From NCBI GenBank assembly GCA_030035585.1, contig CM057469.1, positions 61,211,501 to 61,275,500 of the forward strand: a stretch of DNA of 64,000 nucleotides. The letters run 5' to 3'. The position numbers were made by a program, and so were the translations under genes. Source of the DNA: Dugong dugon. Its lineage: Eukaryota; Chordata; Mammalia; Sirenia; Dugongidae. This document shows, one piece after another, positions 52,071 through 63,880 of this stretch (the stretch's first letter is position 1; each line of letters starts with the position of its first letter). The notes under the pieces are model-generated. The model made no database searches, was not told the DNA's origin, and was given only the letters and a program-made list of their open reading frames with translations.

Positions 52071-53412
52071 TAGACAGATATGTACATATATATCTATATA
52101 TATTTCATTCTAAGGAACACTGACTAAGACACTCCTAAGTAAAAACTACTATTACATTATTTCAACCACGCTATTGCTGATTCACAGCAAATGTGTTTTT
52201 ATTTTACAGCAAGTAAATGACCTGCCTACTGAGGATTAATTTTAATGATATAAAATTGTACAGTTTAGCAATGTATTTACTGATAAAAATAAATAATTGT
52301 TCAGTTATATCCATTGTGTCTAATTTTAGGATCTCAGGTTTTCTGCTACATTTAGAGATATTTTCACCTCTAAAATTAGCTAATGAAAAACAAATACAGA
52401 AAGTGTCCCTAAGTTACACTGGATATTAAGGAGTCCTAATGGGACTAATGTCATATAAAGCCATAGGATGAAAGCAATTATTATAAGAAAAGACAGGATA
52501 CAACAATAGAATGCCACCATAAAGAGAAGCATAAAATAAAATTCAAAAGACAGGCACAGTGTGTTTTAAAATTATGTCAAATATTTGCTTCATTTAATCT
52601 TATTTTCATGAAGAAGATAAAAAGCACTAGTCTCCAACCAAAAATAATTCCTTAATTAAAAAACAAAAAGTTGCTGAGTAGTAGCTTCCTTTGTTCTAAG
52701 TGTATAATTCTATGTTCTTCTTTTCATCAATGGTATTCACCAATGGTACTCTTAATTCAACTATTCTACAACATTTGGTATGGGCATATCATTCTTTAAT
52801 CAATAATAATGCAGGAAAGTATGTGATTTTCTAAAGTGTATGAGGCTTGTATTTTTATTGTACAGAAAAAAGCAAGTTCAGAGCTATCAGCTAGGTAACT
52901 CTAAAAAATACTTTTAAAAAAAGTATGATTTATTTACGATAATTTAGTTATTGTTAGTCCAGGTTGGGCCAAGAGAATGTTTAAAAATAGTTCATTCTTA
53001 AATATTAAGAATACCTATATTTAAAATATTTAATGGAAAAGTCTCATAACTTGTCATCTTTCAATGAATTGAGAATGGTGTAAATATGGCAGTCTTTAGT
53101 TTGCATTTCTCAACTCAACAAGACTAGGTTTACCATTTTCAGAGACTTGTATGCAGAATCACCAGAACCATAACAAAGTACCAAGGAGTCGTAGACTAAA
53201 CCCTTTGTTCTTTTCCGGATATAAGCCCAGCATGGTGTTAATTTTTCAAAAGTAATGCTTTTTCAAAAAAGATGATTATAGGAAAAATAACTGCAGATTT
53301 AACAAGAGGCTTCTAGGTATGATGAATTTTTATTTTTAAGGATTTGGAAATTGTGCTTGGATTTGTTTTTAATGTTTCATGCTCTAATGAATATGTGTGT
53401 ATAAACAGAATA

Positions 53413-53591
53413 AGAAGCCCTTACGGCACAATGGTTAAAGTGCTTGACTGCTAACAGAAAGGTCGGTGGTTCAAAATCACCAGCAGCTCCATGGGAGAAA
53501 GATGTGGGAGAAATCTGTTTCTATAAAGATTTACAACCTTGGTAACCCTATGGGGTCTTTATGAGTAAGAATCGACTCAAAGGCAGTGGGT
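53413..53591 (+). mobile_element. AfroSINE (long form) with 28-bp target duplication
   Basis: Sense copy from agaagcccttacggcacaat to gactcaaaggcagtgggt. It is flanked by a 28-bp direct repeat at 53385-53412 and 53592-53619 (begins taatgaatatgtgtg, ends ataaacagaata; one mismatch, T versus C). Confidence 0.95.
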
Positions 53592-55065
53592 TAATGAATA
53601 TGTGTGCATAAACAGAATAGTGCTTTGAAAGCAGTTGATAAAGAATTAGAGGGTGTTTATGGCAAAACAGGAATAAGAACTGTATTGTAGGGTGATTACC
53701 TCAATTGTTTTGCCAAATAGTTATAAATGGAATGATGATTTAAGTACAGATCTGCACTTCACTATTATAAAACACAAAATATAGTTGATGTTACAGAATT
53801 TTTATTCATTATTTACTAACTTGAACATGTACTTTAAGTACTTTTAGTTCATTTTGTTTTTACTTATCAGTCTGTTTTTCAAACGCTAGGTAAACTGAGG
53901 CTGCAGGGTCCATGAGAGTTTAAGCTGTTTTATTTGTTAAGGATTATATCATGTATACTTATTTAACAAGGTCTAACTTCAAGAATTATAAACTGCTTGA
54001 AGAATATTATATAAAATGTATTTTTAAATTATTGCATAATAGTGTATATATAAAAAATCTATGTATTATCTTTGTGCCGATATAGATACAGACATAGGCA
54101 AAGATAAAGATACACCTATTTCCAGACTGCAAGTATCAAAAACAGTATTAGGAATGGAGACAATTACCAGTGCAATATCAACTTCTGCATACTTATTATT
54201 TTTCTTAAAAATCCAATATGAGGGGAGAAGCTGTATTTTAGATTCTGCTAACCAGAACCTTATTTGTTATAGTCACAAATAGTTACCAATTACTTAATAT
54301 ACTAAGTCCAAAAAAAAAAAAAAAATTACCCAGTACTCTACTGACAGAGTCCAAAGAGTTCATGGGGTCGACTGGATTTATGAGAGGAAAAAGAAAGTAA
54401 TTTAAAAGTAACCTATCCTTCCACTGCCACATAACTCCTTTTTACTCTGTCTCATTCGTAACACATTAAGACTTAACTACTATCTACCTCCCCTTGCAGA
54501 CCCTCCATCCGAGCCGTTAGTGTTTATGAAGGTCAGGATGGAAACATTATCTATCATCTAGCTCTGCTCTCATTTTATAAAGGACAGGAAGTAATTAATT
54601 ATAAATGTCAACATCATATAATTGCAATGGAAAATTATCTTGAATCTGTATGTGTTTTTAAAATGACTTTTTAAATTAGGGCTAGGAGTTCTATTAACAA
54701 AGTAGCAAAGTTAATTTCATATTATTGGTTTTTAGCTAGAAGTTGAATCAAATACATTCATAAACGCAGATTAATATTTTGGCCAGGCTATATTTCTATA
54801 CACACTTCTGTACTAATGAACAACATACACTTAATTTTAAAAACAACAAAAACCAAATACACCTAATTTAAAAAAAAAAATCACTTTTTATATCGCACAT
54901 TCCACATTCTTCAAACACTTGCATTTTAAAAAACTTTGAAGATAAAATCTGAGATATTAATTTACTTGATTTTATACTGTTTTTCTATGTATGCAAAATG
55001 CAGATTTGTTGATCAGGATTTATAAATCAAAATATTTATAGAGCACCTATTTTGAAGGAGAAAAG

Positions 55066-55272
55066 GAGCCCTAGTGGCACAATGGTTAAGTGCTCAGCTG
55101 CTAAGCAAAAGGTCAGTTGTTTGAATCCACCAGCTGCTCCGTGGGAGTAAGATGTGGCAGTCTGCTTTCCTAAAGGATGCAGCTTGGAAACTCTGTGGCA
55201 GTTCTTCTCTGTCCTATAGGGTTGCTTTGAGTTGGAATCAACCTGATGGCAACAGGTTTGGTTTTGGTTTTA
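55066..55272 (+). mobile_element. AfroSINE (long form)
   Basis: Sense copy: gccctagtggcacaatggtt, ggtcagttgtttgaatccac, gggagtaagatgtggcagtc and caacctgatggcaacaggtt. Flanks tttgaaggaga (55051-55061) and tttgaagggaga (55274-55285) look like a target duplication. Confidence 0.94.
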
Positions 55273-55559
55273 ATTTGAAGGGAGATATATTCATAAACCA
55301 TTAAAAGACCTTTCCTCAACATCTTAGTCTAAACTTATCTAGATAACTTAGTAATAAAATACTACCATGTGTGGGCTCTTTCATCTTGTCTTCACTAGCA
55401 TCAAAATATTCCTTCACGCACCATTTTCCACAAGAAAGGAAAGCATCCAAAGCTAATTGTTGGATGTCAGGTGCCTATCCCAGCTTATTACCTTTTGTAC
55501 ACTTTTTAAAACAGCACCTCAAAGTCATCATTTCTAAAACCACTTCCATTATTCCATCT

Positions 55560-56575
55560 AACTTGACCCCAGCCTGATTTATCTTCTTGATATCATTCTT
55601 TCTTAGTTTTGCTGCCACATTTCCAGTTGTTCTGACTAAGAAAACCTTAAAATATTATTTGTCTTTTTCCTTCTTCTCACCTATTTCAACAAATCAGCTC
55701 ATGGATTCTTTAGTTTCTACCTCCATAATTCATTGTGGATCAAATTTGACAGTTCCTTTCCTCCAGCCAACACCTCACTCCAGATTCTCCATTCATGCTT
55801 CAATCATGTTGGTGTGATGGCCCTTTGCCTGTGCTGCACAGAGGTTCTGAACTAACATCCCTAAAATGTAATATAATCATGTTCAACAACCTCATCAACT
55901 TCTCATTACATGGTTTTTATCATGGCTCCCAAGACATTGTCCCAATTTTTTTTTTTCCAGCAATATCTTAAAAAAACCCGAAAAACAAACCAGTCGCCAC
56001 TGAGTCGATTCATGTGTATCAGAGTAGAATTGTTTTCCATAGGGTTTTCAATGGCTGATTTTTCAGGAATAGACCACCAGAGCTTTCTTCCAAGCACCTC
56101 TTAGTGGACCCAAACCGTCAACCTTTCAGTTAGCAGCCAAGCATGTTAACTGCTTGTACCACTCAGGGACTCCCAATATTTTCCCAAATACCCTATGTTC
56201 TGACCAAACTTAAATAATTACTATTTCCCCAGCTGTACATACATATCCCTTCCTTCATGAGTATGCTAACTCTATCAATCCCTTCTGTCCTGTCTTTTCA
56301 TTATTTCCTGATTAAAAGTATTCAACATCTCTGCTTAAGACATTCAAGTATCTCCTTTTCATCTCATAATATGACCTATCTTTATGAACCCTCATAGTAC
56401 TTCATTTGTGCCTTATTGAACTTACATATTAAATTCTGCCTGGTATTATTATTATCTGTAACATTTTCTCCTGCCCAGCTATCTTTCTAGATTGGAAACT
56501 CTTTGAGAAAAGAAATTATACAGTGCACAGTGTTAAACTCTTCATCAAACATGAGCTCAATAAAAAAATCAAATT
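55560..56575 (+). mobile_element. L2-like relic, split by AfroSINE
   Basis: ctccagccaacacctcactc, tggccctttgcctgtgctgc, tctagattggaaactctttg and catgagctcaataaa follow the order of an L2 3' end in sense. It is strongly diverged. Confidence 0.5.
55972..56174 (-). mobile_element. AfroSINE variant, antisense
   Basis: agtcgccactgagtcgattc, ttccatagggttttcaatgg, aatagaccaccagagctttc, gtcaacctttcagttagcag and ccactcagggactcc. The middle block resembles the variant at 15881 and not the long form. Confidence 0.85.
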
Positions 56576-56941
56576 AAGAGATTTCATTAAAATAATTACT
56601 AACAGACATGTTTTTGCTTTCTCAATGCTTTTTGTATCAGTCAGGAGAAGTGGCTGAGAACAATGAAAAGCCAAGCTATTCCATTTGCTTGCTTCACTAT
56701 AAGCATACTTATAATGTGTAAATTAGACCACAGGAATTAGTAAAGTACTTTTAAGCCACCAAGGAAACTGTTACTGTATTACTACAGTTTCTTATCACAT
56801 ACTAGAGAGGTCCAAAATAATTAAAGTGGTTTTGGAGGCGGTTGCCTTATCCTCACAGTACAAATTATAAATAAGAGGACTACTGGGTAAATGTTTATAA
56901 TGTGCTCTATCAGCAGAAAACTGCTAGGTAAATTAACTTAC

Positions 56942-57001
56942 CTTATAACTGAGGTAACCAAGTAGTATTGTTTCAAATAGACTTATCAATGCCACCGAAA
57001 C
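56942..57001 (-). CDS. KCNT2: KCNT2 coding exon (S2 segment)
   Basis: KCNT2 encodes the Na+-activated K+ channel Slick (Slo2.1/KNa1.2), a plasma-membrane tetramer that shapes neuronal excitability. This 60-nt exon (20 codons, phase 0 at both ends) begins VSVALISLFETILL and ends GYLSYK, a hydrophobic helix that fits S2. On the minus strand it is preceded by a gtattttag acceptor and followed by a gtaagtt donor. The residues fit the KCNT2 paralogue better than KCNT1 as I remember it. It reads in frame into the exon at 48097-48171. The preceding exon is not visible between here and the window end. The open frame and consensus splice sites indicate a functional gene, not a pseudogene. Confidence 0.93.
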
Positions 57002-58111
57002 CTAAAATACAAATTGCAACTTAATAAGAAAATGCAATATAAGTAAAATATAAACTAATGATTCTAATACTAATATGTGTGTCTGTGCACTTTGTTAAGG
57101 GGTATATTAGCACATTAATTTCTATAAACAGGCAACAGGCCATCGTTTGCCAACTCCTGCACTACAGCTTAGTTACTGCAGTTTCTAATCCTCTGAATAA
57201 ATATTTTTCATCTACATTCCCAAATGTAAAGGTGAGTATAGAATAGTCAGACGAGCTGGAGTTTGCAACAATATGTAAAGAATAGGTTTTTATTTTGTGT
57301 TCCTAACATACACAATTGCACACAACTACCCCATCACAGATAACCACCCTCTTCCTGTAACATCACCTTCTCCTCCAGGGCATCCACCAAACACAATAGT
57401 TTCCTTCAGAAAGTACAGAAAATAAAAAAAATAAGCTTCAGGTTGAATAATATGTTCAATCCCATCGCACACCTCAAACAACATGAAACAGCCGCATCCT
57501 TAAACACTAAATAGAACAGTCCAAATCAGCACTTTAAGATCCCTTCAGATTTTATTTGAATGAACGTCATAACCGATTCCCTGTTATCAGCTGGAAGTGT
57601 TAGTCCTATATCCGCCTCAACAAATTCCCATCTCTCTCTCTATTTTGTAATGTGTACACAATTTTCACTGATTAATTATCAAAAATTTATTGTTGCAACA
57701 GAAAAAGTAACTGGAAAAGATATCCAAAGTATTTTCTATGAAAGACTCTTAGCCTCTCAGGATAGATGAACAGAATCAAAATAAATGTAAACAGAAAATA
57801 AGTCAGACAGCAACAACTATATTTGTTCACTTTACACATTTTTTGATGCTTAAGACAAATCTTGATGAGAAGGGTAATTATCTTAGAGTTGTAAAATTTG
57901 TCTTGTGCTGAAATGAAAATTATGAATTTAAATGGATATTAAAACATGAGAACAGTAAAAAAACAGATAAATGTGTGCCAAAAAAGTAAAATATGTTCAG
58001 AAGTATGTGAAATACTAGGGTTATGATAGAAAACTCAGCCTCTTAGACTTTTTTTGTATTATAAAAGTAATTCTAACAAAATACATTTCAAGGCCACAGA
58101 TGATTATTCAT

Positions 58112-58172
58112 ATGTATCATAATATATGATATATTATATTCATATATATGATAATATATTCATAAATATATT
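58112..58172. repeat. AT-rich simple repeat
   Basis: Alternating atatgatatattatattcat units with imperfect inverted symmetry. Confidence 0.7.
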
Positions 58173-59005
58173 AACTTACTTTAAATGTGTACCTCACTTA
58201 AGGATAATATAGGAATCTAGCTCAGAGACTACACTTTTAAATGAACACTTAAATATTTGAAAATTATTATTTTTAAATCTTCTATATTTGTAAATCAATG
58301 TGACATTGCAACAAAAGTAACTGTAAAAAACATACAGTTTAACTTCAAAAAAACTACAAAAAATTCACAGAATAAAAACTTGATTTCATAGTTATGATCA
58401 TAGTGCATATATATTTGAAATAATTCAATATCACTTATAAGATGCTGACCTCATGATTATCATAACTTTAAAGGCAAATCTAACATAAAAACATGTTTGA
58501 TTAAAATTTGTTTAAAGGATCTTTCATAAGCAATATGTCTTAAGTTCCTTCCACTTCCTCCAGACTTAACTGTCTTCTGACCTCCATTTTTTTATGTCAG
58601 TGACTTTATTCTTCCAATTAATCAGAAAATAAAAAGTATCTGTAGCAGAAGAACAGGAATAGAGGAGATCGGAACTTGTACAAGAGTTTGCTGGGCCTGG
58701 AATGCAAAAGAAAAAGGAACAAAGAGAGGTACAGGAGACCCTAGGGAATATGTCAACAATATAATTCAGACACACTGTTCTTTCTCATATTTTCTTACTC
58801 TTTCCTGAGGATTTCTTCTATGCCAGGGCTTACTTTTTGTTTTTAAATACAAAATATTTGCTTAGAGACTAAGCTCTTAGTATTGGTGACATGAGACATT
58901 CACTCATTCTTTATTGTTTTAACAACTGTCTATTGAGATTCTATCATATTCCACTGGGGATATAAGGTGAAAAAGCAAACATTGTAATGGGCTTTTTTAA
59001 AAAAA

Positions 59006-59540
59006 ATATTTTATTGTGTTTTAGGTGAAAATTTACACATCAAATTAGATTCCCATTCAACAATTCATAAACAAAGTGTTTCGTGACATTGGTTATAATT
59101 CCCGTAATGTGTCAGCACTCTCACCATTTCCTTCCTGCCTGCACCGTTTCCATCCATCCAGTTTTCCTGCCCCTCCCTTTTTTTTCACTTTGGCTTTGGG
59201 GTAAATGTTGACCAATAGATCTTGTATAGTTGATTGTTTAAAGGAGCACATTCCTCATAGATGTTATTGTTTATTTTATAGGCCAAACTACTATTTGGCT
59301 AAAAGGTGACCTCCAGTGTGGCTTCAGTTCCAAGTATAACAAAGGGTACCTTAGGGTGATAGTCTCGATGGTTTCTCTAGTCTCTATCATTCCAGTAAGT
59401 ATGGTCTTCTTTATGAATTAGAGTTTTCTTCTACAAATTTCTTCCACTCTAACAGGGACCTTCTATTGTGTCCCTGGTCGAAAACGCAGTGGTAGTAGCT
59501 GGGCACCCTCTAGTTCTTCTTTCAGGAGCCAGCATATGAT
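59006..59540 (-). mobile_element. L1 3' UTR, antisense
   Basis: Inverted L1 terminus: tattttattgtgttttaggt, gattcccattcaacaattca, gtgacattggttataattcc and ggtgatagtctcgatggttt. Orientation and position fit the 3' end of the L1 whose 5' half lies at 61206-63890. Confidence 0.8.
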
Positions 59541-61019
59541 TGAGAACGAATAATATTGAAGGAAGACGTCTAAGCTGCACTGAAGGCACTGACAAAAAAC
59601 AAGGCTCCAGAAACTGACGGAATACCAATTGAGATGTTTCAACAAATGGATGCAGCGCTGGGGTGCTCACTTGTCTAGGCCAAGAAATTTGGTAGACAGC
59701 TACCTGGCCAATGGGCTGGAAAAGATCAATATCTGTGCCCATTTCAAAGAAAGGTGACCCAACAGAAAGCATAAATTATTGAACAATATCATTGATAACA
59801 CATGTAAGTAAATATTTGCTGAAGATCATTCAAATGCGGTTGCAGCAGCATATCGACTGGGAACTGCCAGAAATTCAAGCCAGATTCAGAAGAGGATGTG
59901 GAATGAAGAATATCATTGCTGATATCAGATGGATCTTGGCTGAAAGCAGAGAATACCAGAAAGATATTTACCTGTGTTTTATTGATTATACAAAGGCATT
60001 TGACTGTGTAGGTCATAACAAATTATGGATAACATTGTGAAAAACTGGAATTTCAGAACACTTAAGTGTGGTAATGCAGAACCTGTATATAGACCAAGAG
60101 GCAGTCCTTCGAACAGAACAAGGTGGTTTAAAATCAGGAAAAATGTGCATTATTCAATCTGTATGCTGAGCAAATAATCTGAGAAGCTGAACTATATGAA
60201 CAAAAATGTGGCATTGGGATTGGAAGAAAGCTCATAAACAATCCGCAATATGCAGATGATACAACCTTGCTTGCTGAAAGAAAAGAGGACTTGAAGCACT
60301 TACTGACAAAGATCAAAGACTTAAGTATGGACTACACCTCAACATAAAGAAAACTCCTCACAACTGGGCCAATAAGCAACGTCACGATAAATGGAGAAAA
60401 GATTGAAGTTTTCAAAGATTTTATTTTGCTTGGATCCACAATCAACGCCCATGAAAGCAGCAGTCAAGAAATCAAACAATGTATTGCATTGGACAAATCT
60501 GCACAAAAGATCTCTTTAAAGTGTTGAAAAGCAAATATGTCACTTTGAGGACTAAGGGGTGCCTGCCCCAAGCCATGATATTTTCAATCACCTTATATGC
60601 ATGTGAAAGCTGGACAACGAATAAAGAAGACTGAAGAAGAACTGATGTCTTTGAATTACTGTGTTGGTGAAGAATACTGAAAATACCATGGACTACCAGA
60701 AGAATGAACAAGTCTGTCTTGGAAGAAGTATGCCCAGAGTGCTCCTTAGAAGCAAGGATGGCAAGACTTCATCTCACGTACTTTGGACATGTTATCAAGA
60801 GGGACCAGTCCCTGGAGAGGGACATGATGACTGGTAAAGTAGACAGCGAAAAACAGGAAGACTCTCAACCAGATGGAATGACACAGTGGCTGCAACAATG
60901 GGCTCAAGGATAACAACAACTGTGAGGATGGCACAGGACCGGGCAGTGTTTAGTTCTGCTGTACATAGGGTTGCTATGAGTAGGAACTGACTTGATGGCA
61001 CCTAACAACAACAACAACA
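59541..61019 (+). mobile_element. RTE (BovB-like) LINE, RT domain to tail
   Basis: Sense element, 5' truncated at the start of the RT region (59541 lines up with KALVKNKAP of the other copy). It keeps CFIDYTKAFDC at about 59975 and an intact YADD catalytic box in QYADDTTLLAE near 60245. Frameshifts divide the frame. It ends with the 3' UTR and (CAA)n at 61000-61019. It lies opposite in strand to the L1 around it. Confidence 0.92.
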
Positions 61020-61205
61020 AGGTAGACAGTCAGCAAAAAAGAGGAAGACCCTTGAAGAGATGGATTGACACAGTGGCTGCAACAATGGGCTCGAACATAA
61101 CAATGACTGTGAGGATGGCACAGGACCAGGTAGCATTTCGTTCTGTTGTACAAAGGCTCACTGAGTCAGAAACGACTCGATGGCACCTGACAACAGCAAC
61201 AGTTT
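61020..61205 (+). mobile_element. RTE 3' tail, second tandem unit
   Basis: A second copy of the last ~185 bp of the RTE begins directly after the (CAA)n of the first: ggtagacagtcagcaaaaaa, gctgcaacaatgggctcgaa, gaggatggcacaggaccagg and gactcgatggcacctgacaa, ending cagcaac. Confidence 0.92.
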
Positions 61206-62167
61206 TATAGTGTTATGGTCAGAGAACATGTTTGTATTATGTCAATGTTTTTTAATTTATTGAGGCTTGCTTTGTGGCCTAGAATATTGTCTGTTCTGGA
61301 GAATGATCCATGTGGGTTGGAGAAGAATGTGTACTGTGTTGCTGGTTGGGTGGTGTGTTCTGTACATGTCTGTGAGGTCAAGTTGGTTGATGGTGTTATT
61401 TTAAATCTTCTGTATCATTAGTGAGTTTCTTTCTAGTTGTTCTATCAAAAGTGGTGTGTTAAAGTCTCCTGCTGTTTTTTAGAACTGTCTGTATCTCTTT
61501 TCAATTCTGTTAGAGTTTGTTTTACGTATTTTGGAGCTCTGTCATTGGGTGCATAAATATTTATGATGGTTATGTCTTCTTGGTGAACTCTTCTTTGCCT
61601 CTTTTCAAGGATTTTCACTTAAAGTGTATTTTATCCAAAATTATTATTGCTACTCCTGCTGTCTTTTGGTTACTGTTTGTTTGATGTATTTTTCCATTGT
61701 TTGATTTTTAACTTATTTATGTCCTTGTGTCTAACGTATGTCTCTTGTAGACAATGTACTGATGGATAATTTTTTTGTCCATTCTGCCACTCTCTCTCGA
61801 CTGGTACATTTAATCTATTTACATTCAGTGTGATTAATGATAGGTATGAATTCATTGCTGTCATTTTGTTATACCTTTTCTTGTGGTGTTAACTGGTGTT
61901 AATGGTTTCTTTGTTCCATTAATTTTCTGTGCTGAGTTTTGTCTTTTTTTTTAATGGATTTTCTTTTCCTATCACTGTTTTTGTGTTTACTGAGTCTACG
62001 TGATTTTTTTCTTCTTTATTTAGGTGTGTAGATTTATTAATTTTCTATGTGGTTACTCTGAAGTTTACTATTATCCTCTTAAATTTTAAGCATTCTGTTA
62101 TACCTTGAATTCACCTTGACTTCCTCTCAGTATAGAAGGTCATTAACCACATCTTTTATTCCACCCC

Positions 62168-62193
62168 CACCTCTTTTTTTTTTTTTTTTTTTT
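62168..62193. repeat. Poly(T) tract
   Basis: T-run of more than 20 bases in the L1 inter-ORF spacer (poly(A) on the L1 strand). Confidence 0.9.
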
Positions 62194-63399
62194 AACACTG
62201 TCATCATTTACAGCTGATCACCTCTGGTTCCCTGTATTAGTTTTCTAGCCTGATTTTACTTATGTGAAATCTTTATCTAGGTTGGTATCTGAGTGATGCT
62301 GTCATGTGTCTTTATCTCAGGTTGTTGTCTATTGTTGTTGGTTCTCAAATCCAAAGGATTCCCTTTAATATTTTTTGTAAGGCTGGTCTGGTTTTAACAA
62401 GTTCCCTTAATTTCTGCTTCTGAGGATGTCTTACTTTTGTCATCATTTTTGAAAGACAATTTTGTTGGATATATGATTCTGGTTGGCAATTCTTTTCTTT
62501 CAGGGTTTTAGATATTTCATCCCATTGCCTTCTTGCTTGCATGGTTTCTGATGAGAACTCAGCACTTAGTCTTACTGTTGCCCCTTTGTAAGTAGTATTT
62601 TGTTTTTCATGAGCTTCTCTCAGAATTCTTTGTCTTTGGTTTTGGAAAGTTTGATTATGTTATGTCTTGGTGAATTTCTTTTAGGGTCTATCTATTCTGA
62701 ATGGGGTGCGTTGGGCTTCTGGGATGGCAACTTTCTCAACTTTCATGATTTTGGAAAGATTTCTGCCAATATATCTTTGAAAATTCTCTCTGTACTTTTA
62801 TTTTCTCCTCCTCTTCTGATGCTCCTATTATGAATAAATTATTCCTCTTGATGGTATCTCACATAATTCTTAGGCTTTCTTCATTTTCTTCATTCTTTTT
62901 TCTGACTGTTCCTCAAACAAATTAGCATCAAGGAGTTTGTCTTCTATTTCGCAGATTCTTTCTTCCACTGATTCAATTATATTTCTGTGGCCTTCCATTG
63001 TGTTATCTATTTCTGATATTTCATTGCTAATTTTCTAAATTTCTAGTTGCTTTTGTATGGTTTCTAATTGTTTATCAAGTCTGTGATTTTGTTCTTTGAA
63101 TTGTTTTCCTGAATTATTTTAGGGTTTTTTTCTGTGATTTCCTTCATCTCTTTGAGGAGCCTAAATATAAGTCTTTTGAATTCTTTCTTAGGTAGTTCTA
63201 TTATCATTTCTTCCTCAGGAAGGTTTTCTTTCCCTTTATTTTACTCACTTGTTTGAGTTATCTTATCCTGTTTCTTCATATGATTTGTTATTGTCTGCTC
63301 TCTTTGAGGCATTTAGATGTTATTTTATTTCTATTTTTATTTACTGATTGCATGTTTGTTTTGACCTGATTTTTTGTTTTGATTTGTTTTGATATATCA

Positions 63400-63880
63400 A
63401 GGCAGGTGAGGCAGGCATGCTCTGCTGATCACCAGTCCAGTGGCATGAAAGCACTTGCCATCTATTGCCAGGTGCCTGGGGCAGGGATGCATGGGAGGGC
63501 AGTGAGGAGTGAGTAGGGCAGGCATGCACCACCCTCAGTCACTAGTCTCATGACTTGGGAGCATGCACTGCCACTTGACAGGCAAACTGTGTGGCAGGTG
63601 GGCAGATGAGTGAGGCCAGCATGTACCAATGCTGCTCATCAGTCTGGCAACATGGGGGTGTGCAATGCCACTCACCAGGTGGTTGGGTCTGTTGGGGAGT
63701 CGTTGGGTGGGGGGTAAGTTCATCACCATTCACAGGTGTGGCAGGGCTGAGTCAGGGGTAAAGAGGACCTCCTACTGCAGTACCTGGGTGAGAGGTGTGG
63801 TGTGGATGGAGGTGGGTCATGATGCTGGCCGCTGGTTGGGCAGGGGGAGGGGGAGCGTGCTCTTCTGATCATCAGTGATA
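63400..63880 (-). promoter_or_regulatory. L1 5' UTR with degenerate monomer-like repeats
   Basis: Part of the antisense L1. The GC-rich stretch contains recurrent blocks of about 100-120 bp that each open with a gcaggcatgc/ccagcatgta-type start, followed by an atcaccagtc/tcactagtct/tcatcagtct block and a chain of gggcag/gtggcaggtggg motifs. By analogy with L1 families that use tandem 5' monomers as internal promoter, this would be the ancestral promoter region. Decay makes activity unlikely. Confidence 0.5.

Larger units (their letters stand above)
51645..52132 (+). mobile_element. MLT1-type (MaLR) LTR, split by AfroSINE
   Basis: caatcagttgaaaaccttta, cccacaatcgcataagccaa, tcttgaagtaaatctctgat and the end gaacactgactaagaca have the order of the MLT1 3' half. 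An (AG)/(GGTA) tract and an AfroSINE occupy the AT-rich part before the end. Confidence 0.75.

Noticed and set aside
58566..58775. Candidate for the KCNT2 exon upstream of S2
   Set aside because: Its translation lacks the expected S1-S2 loop residues and does not end in LQ at a donor.
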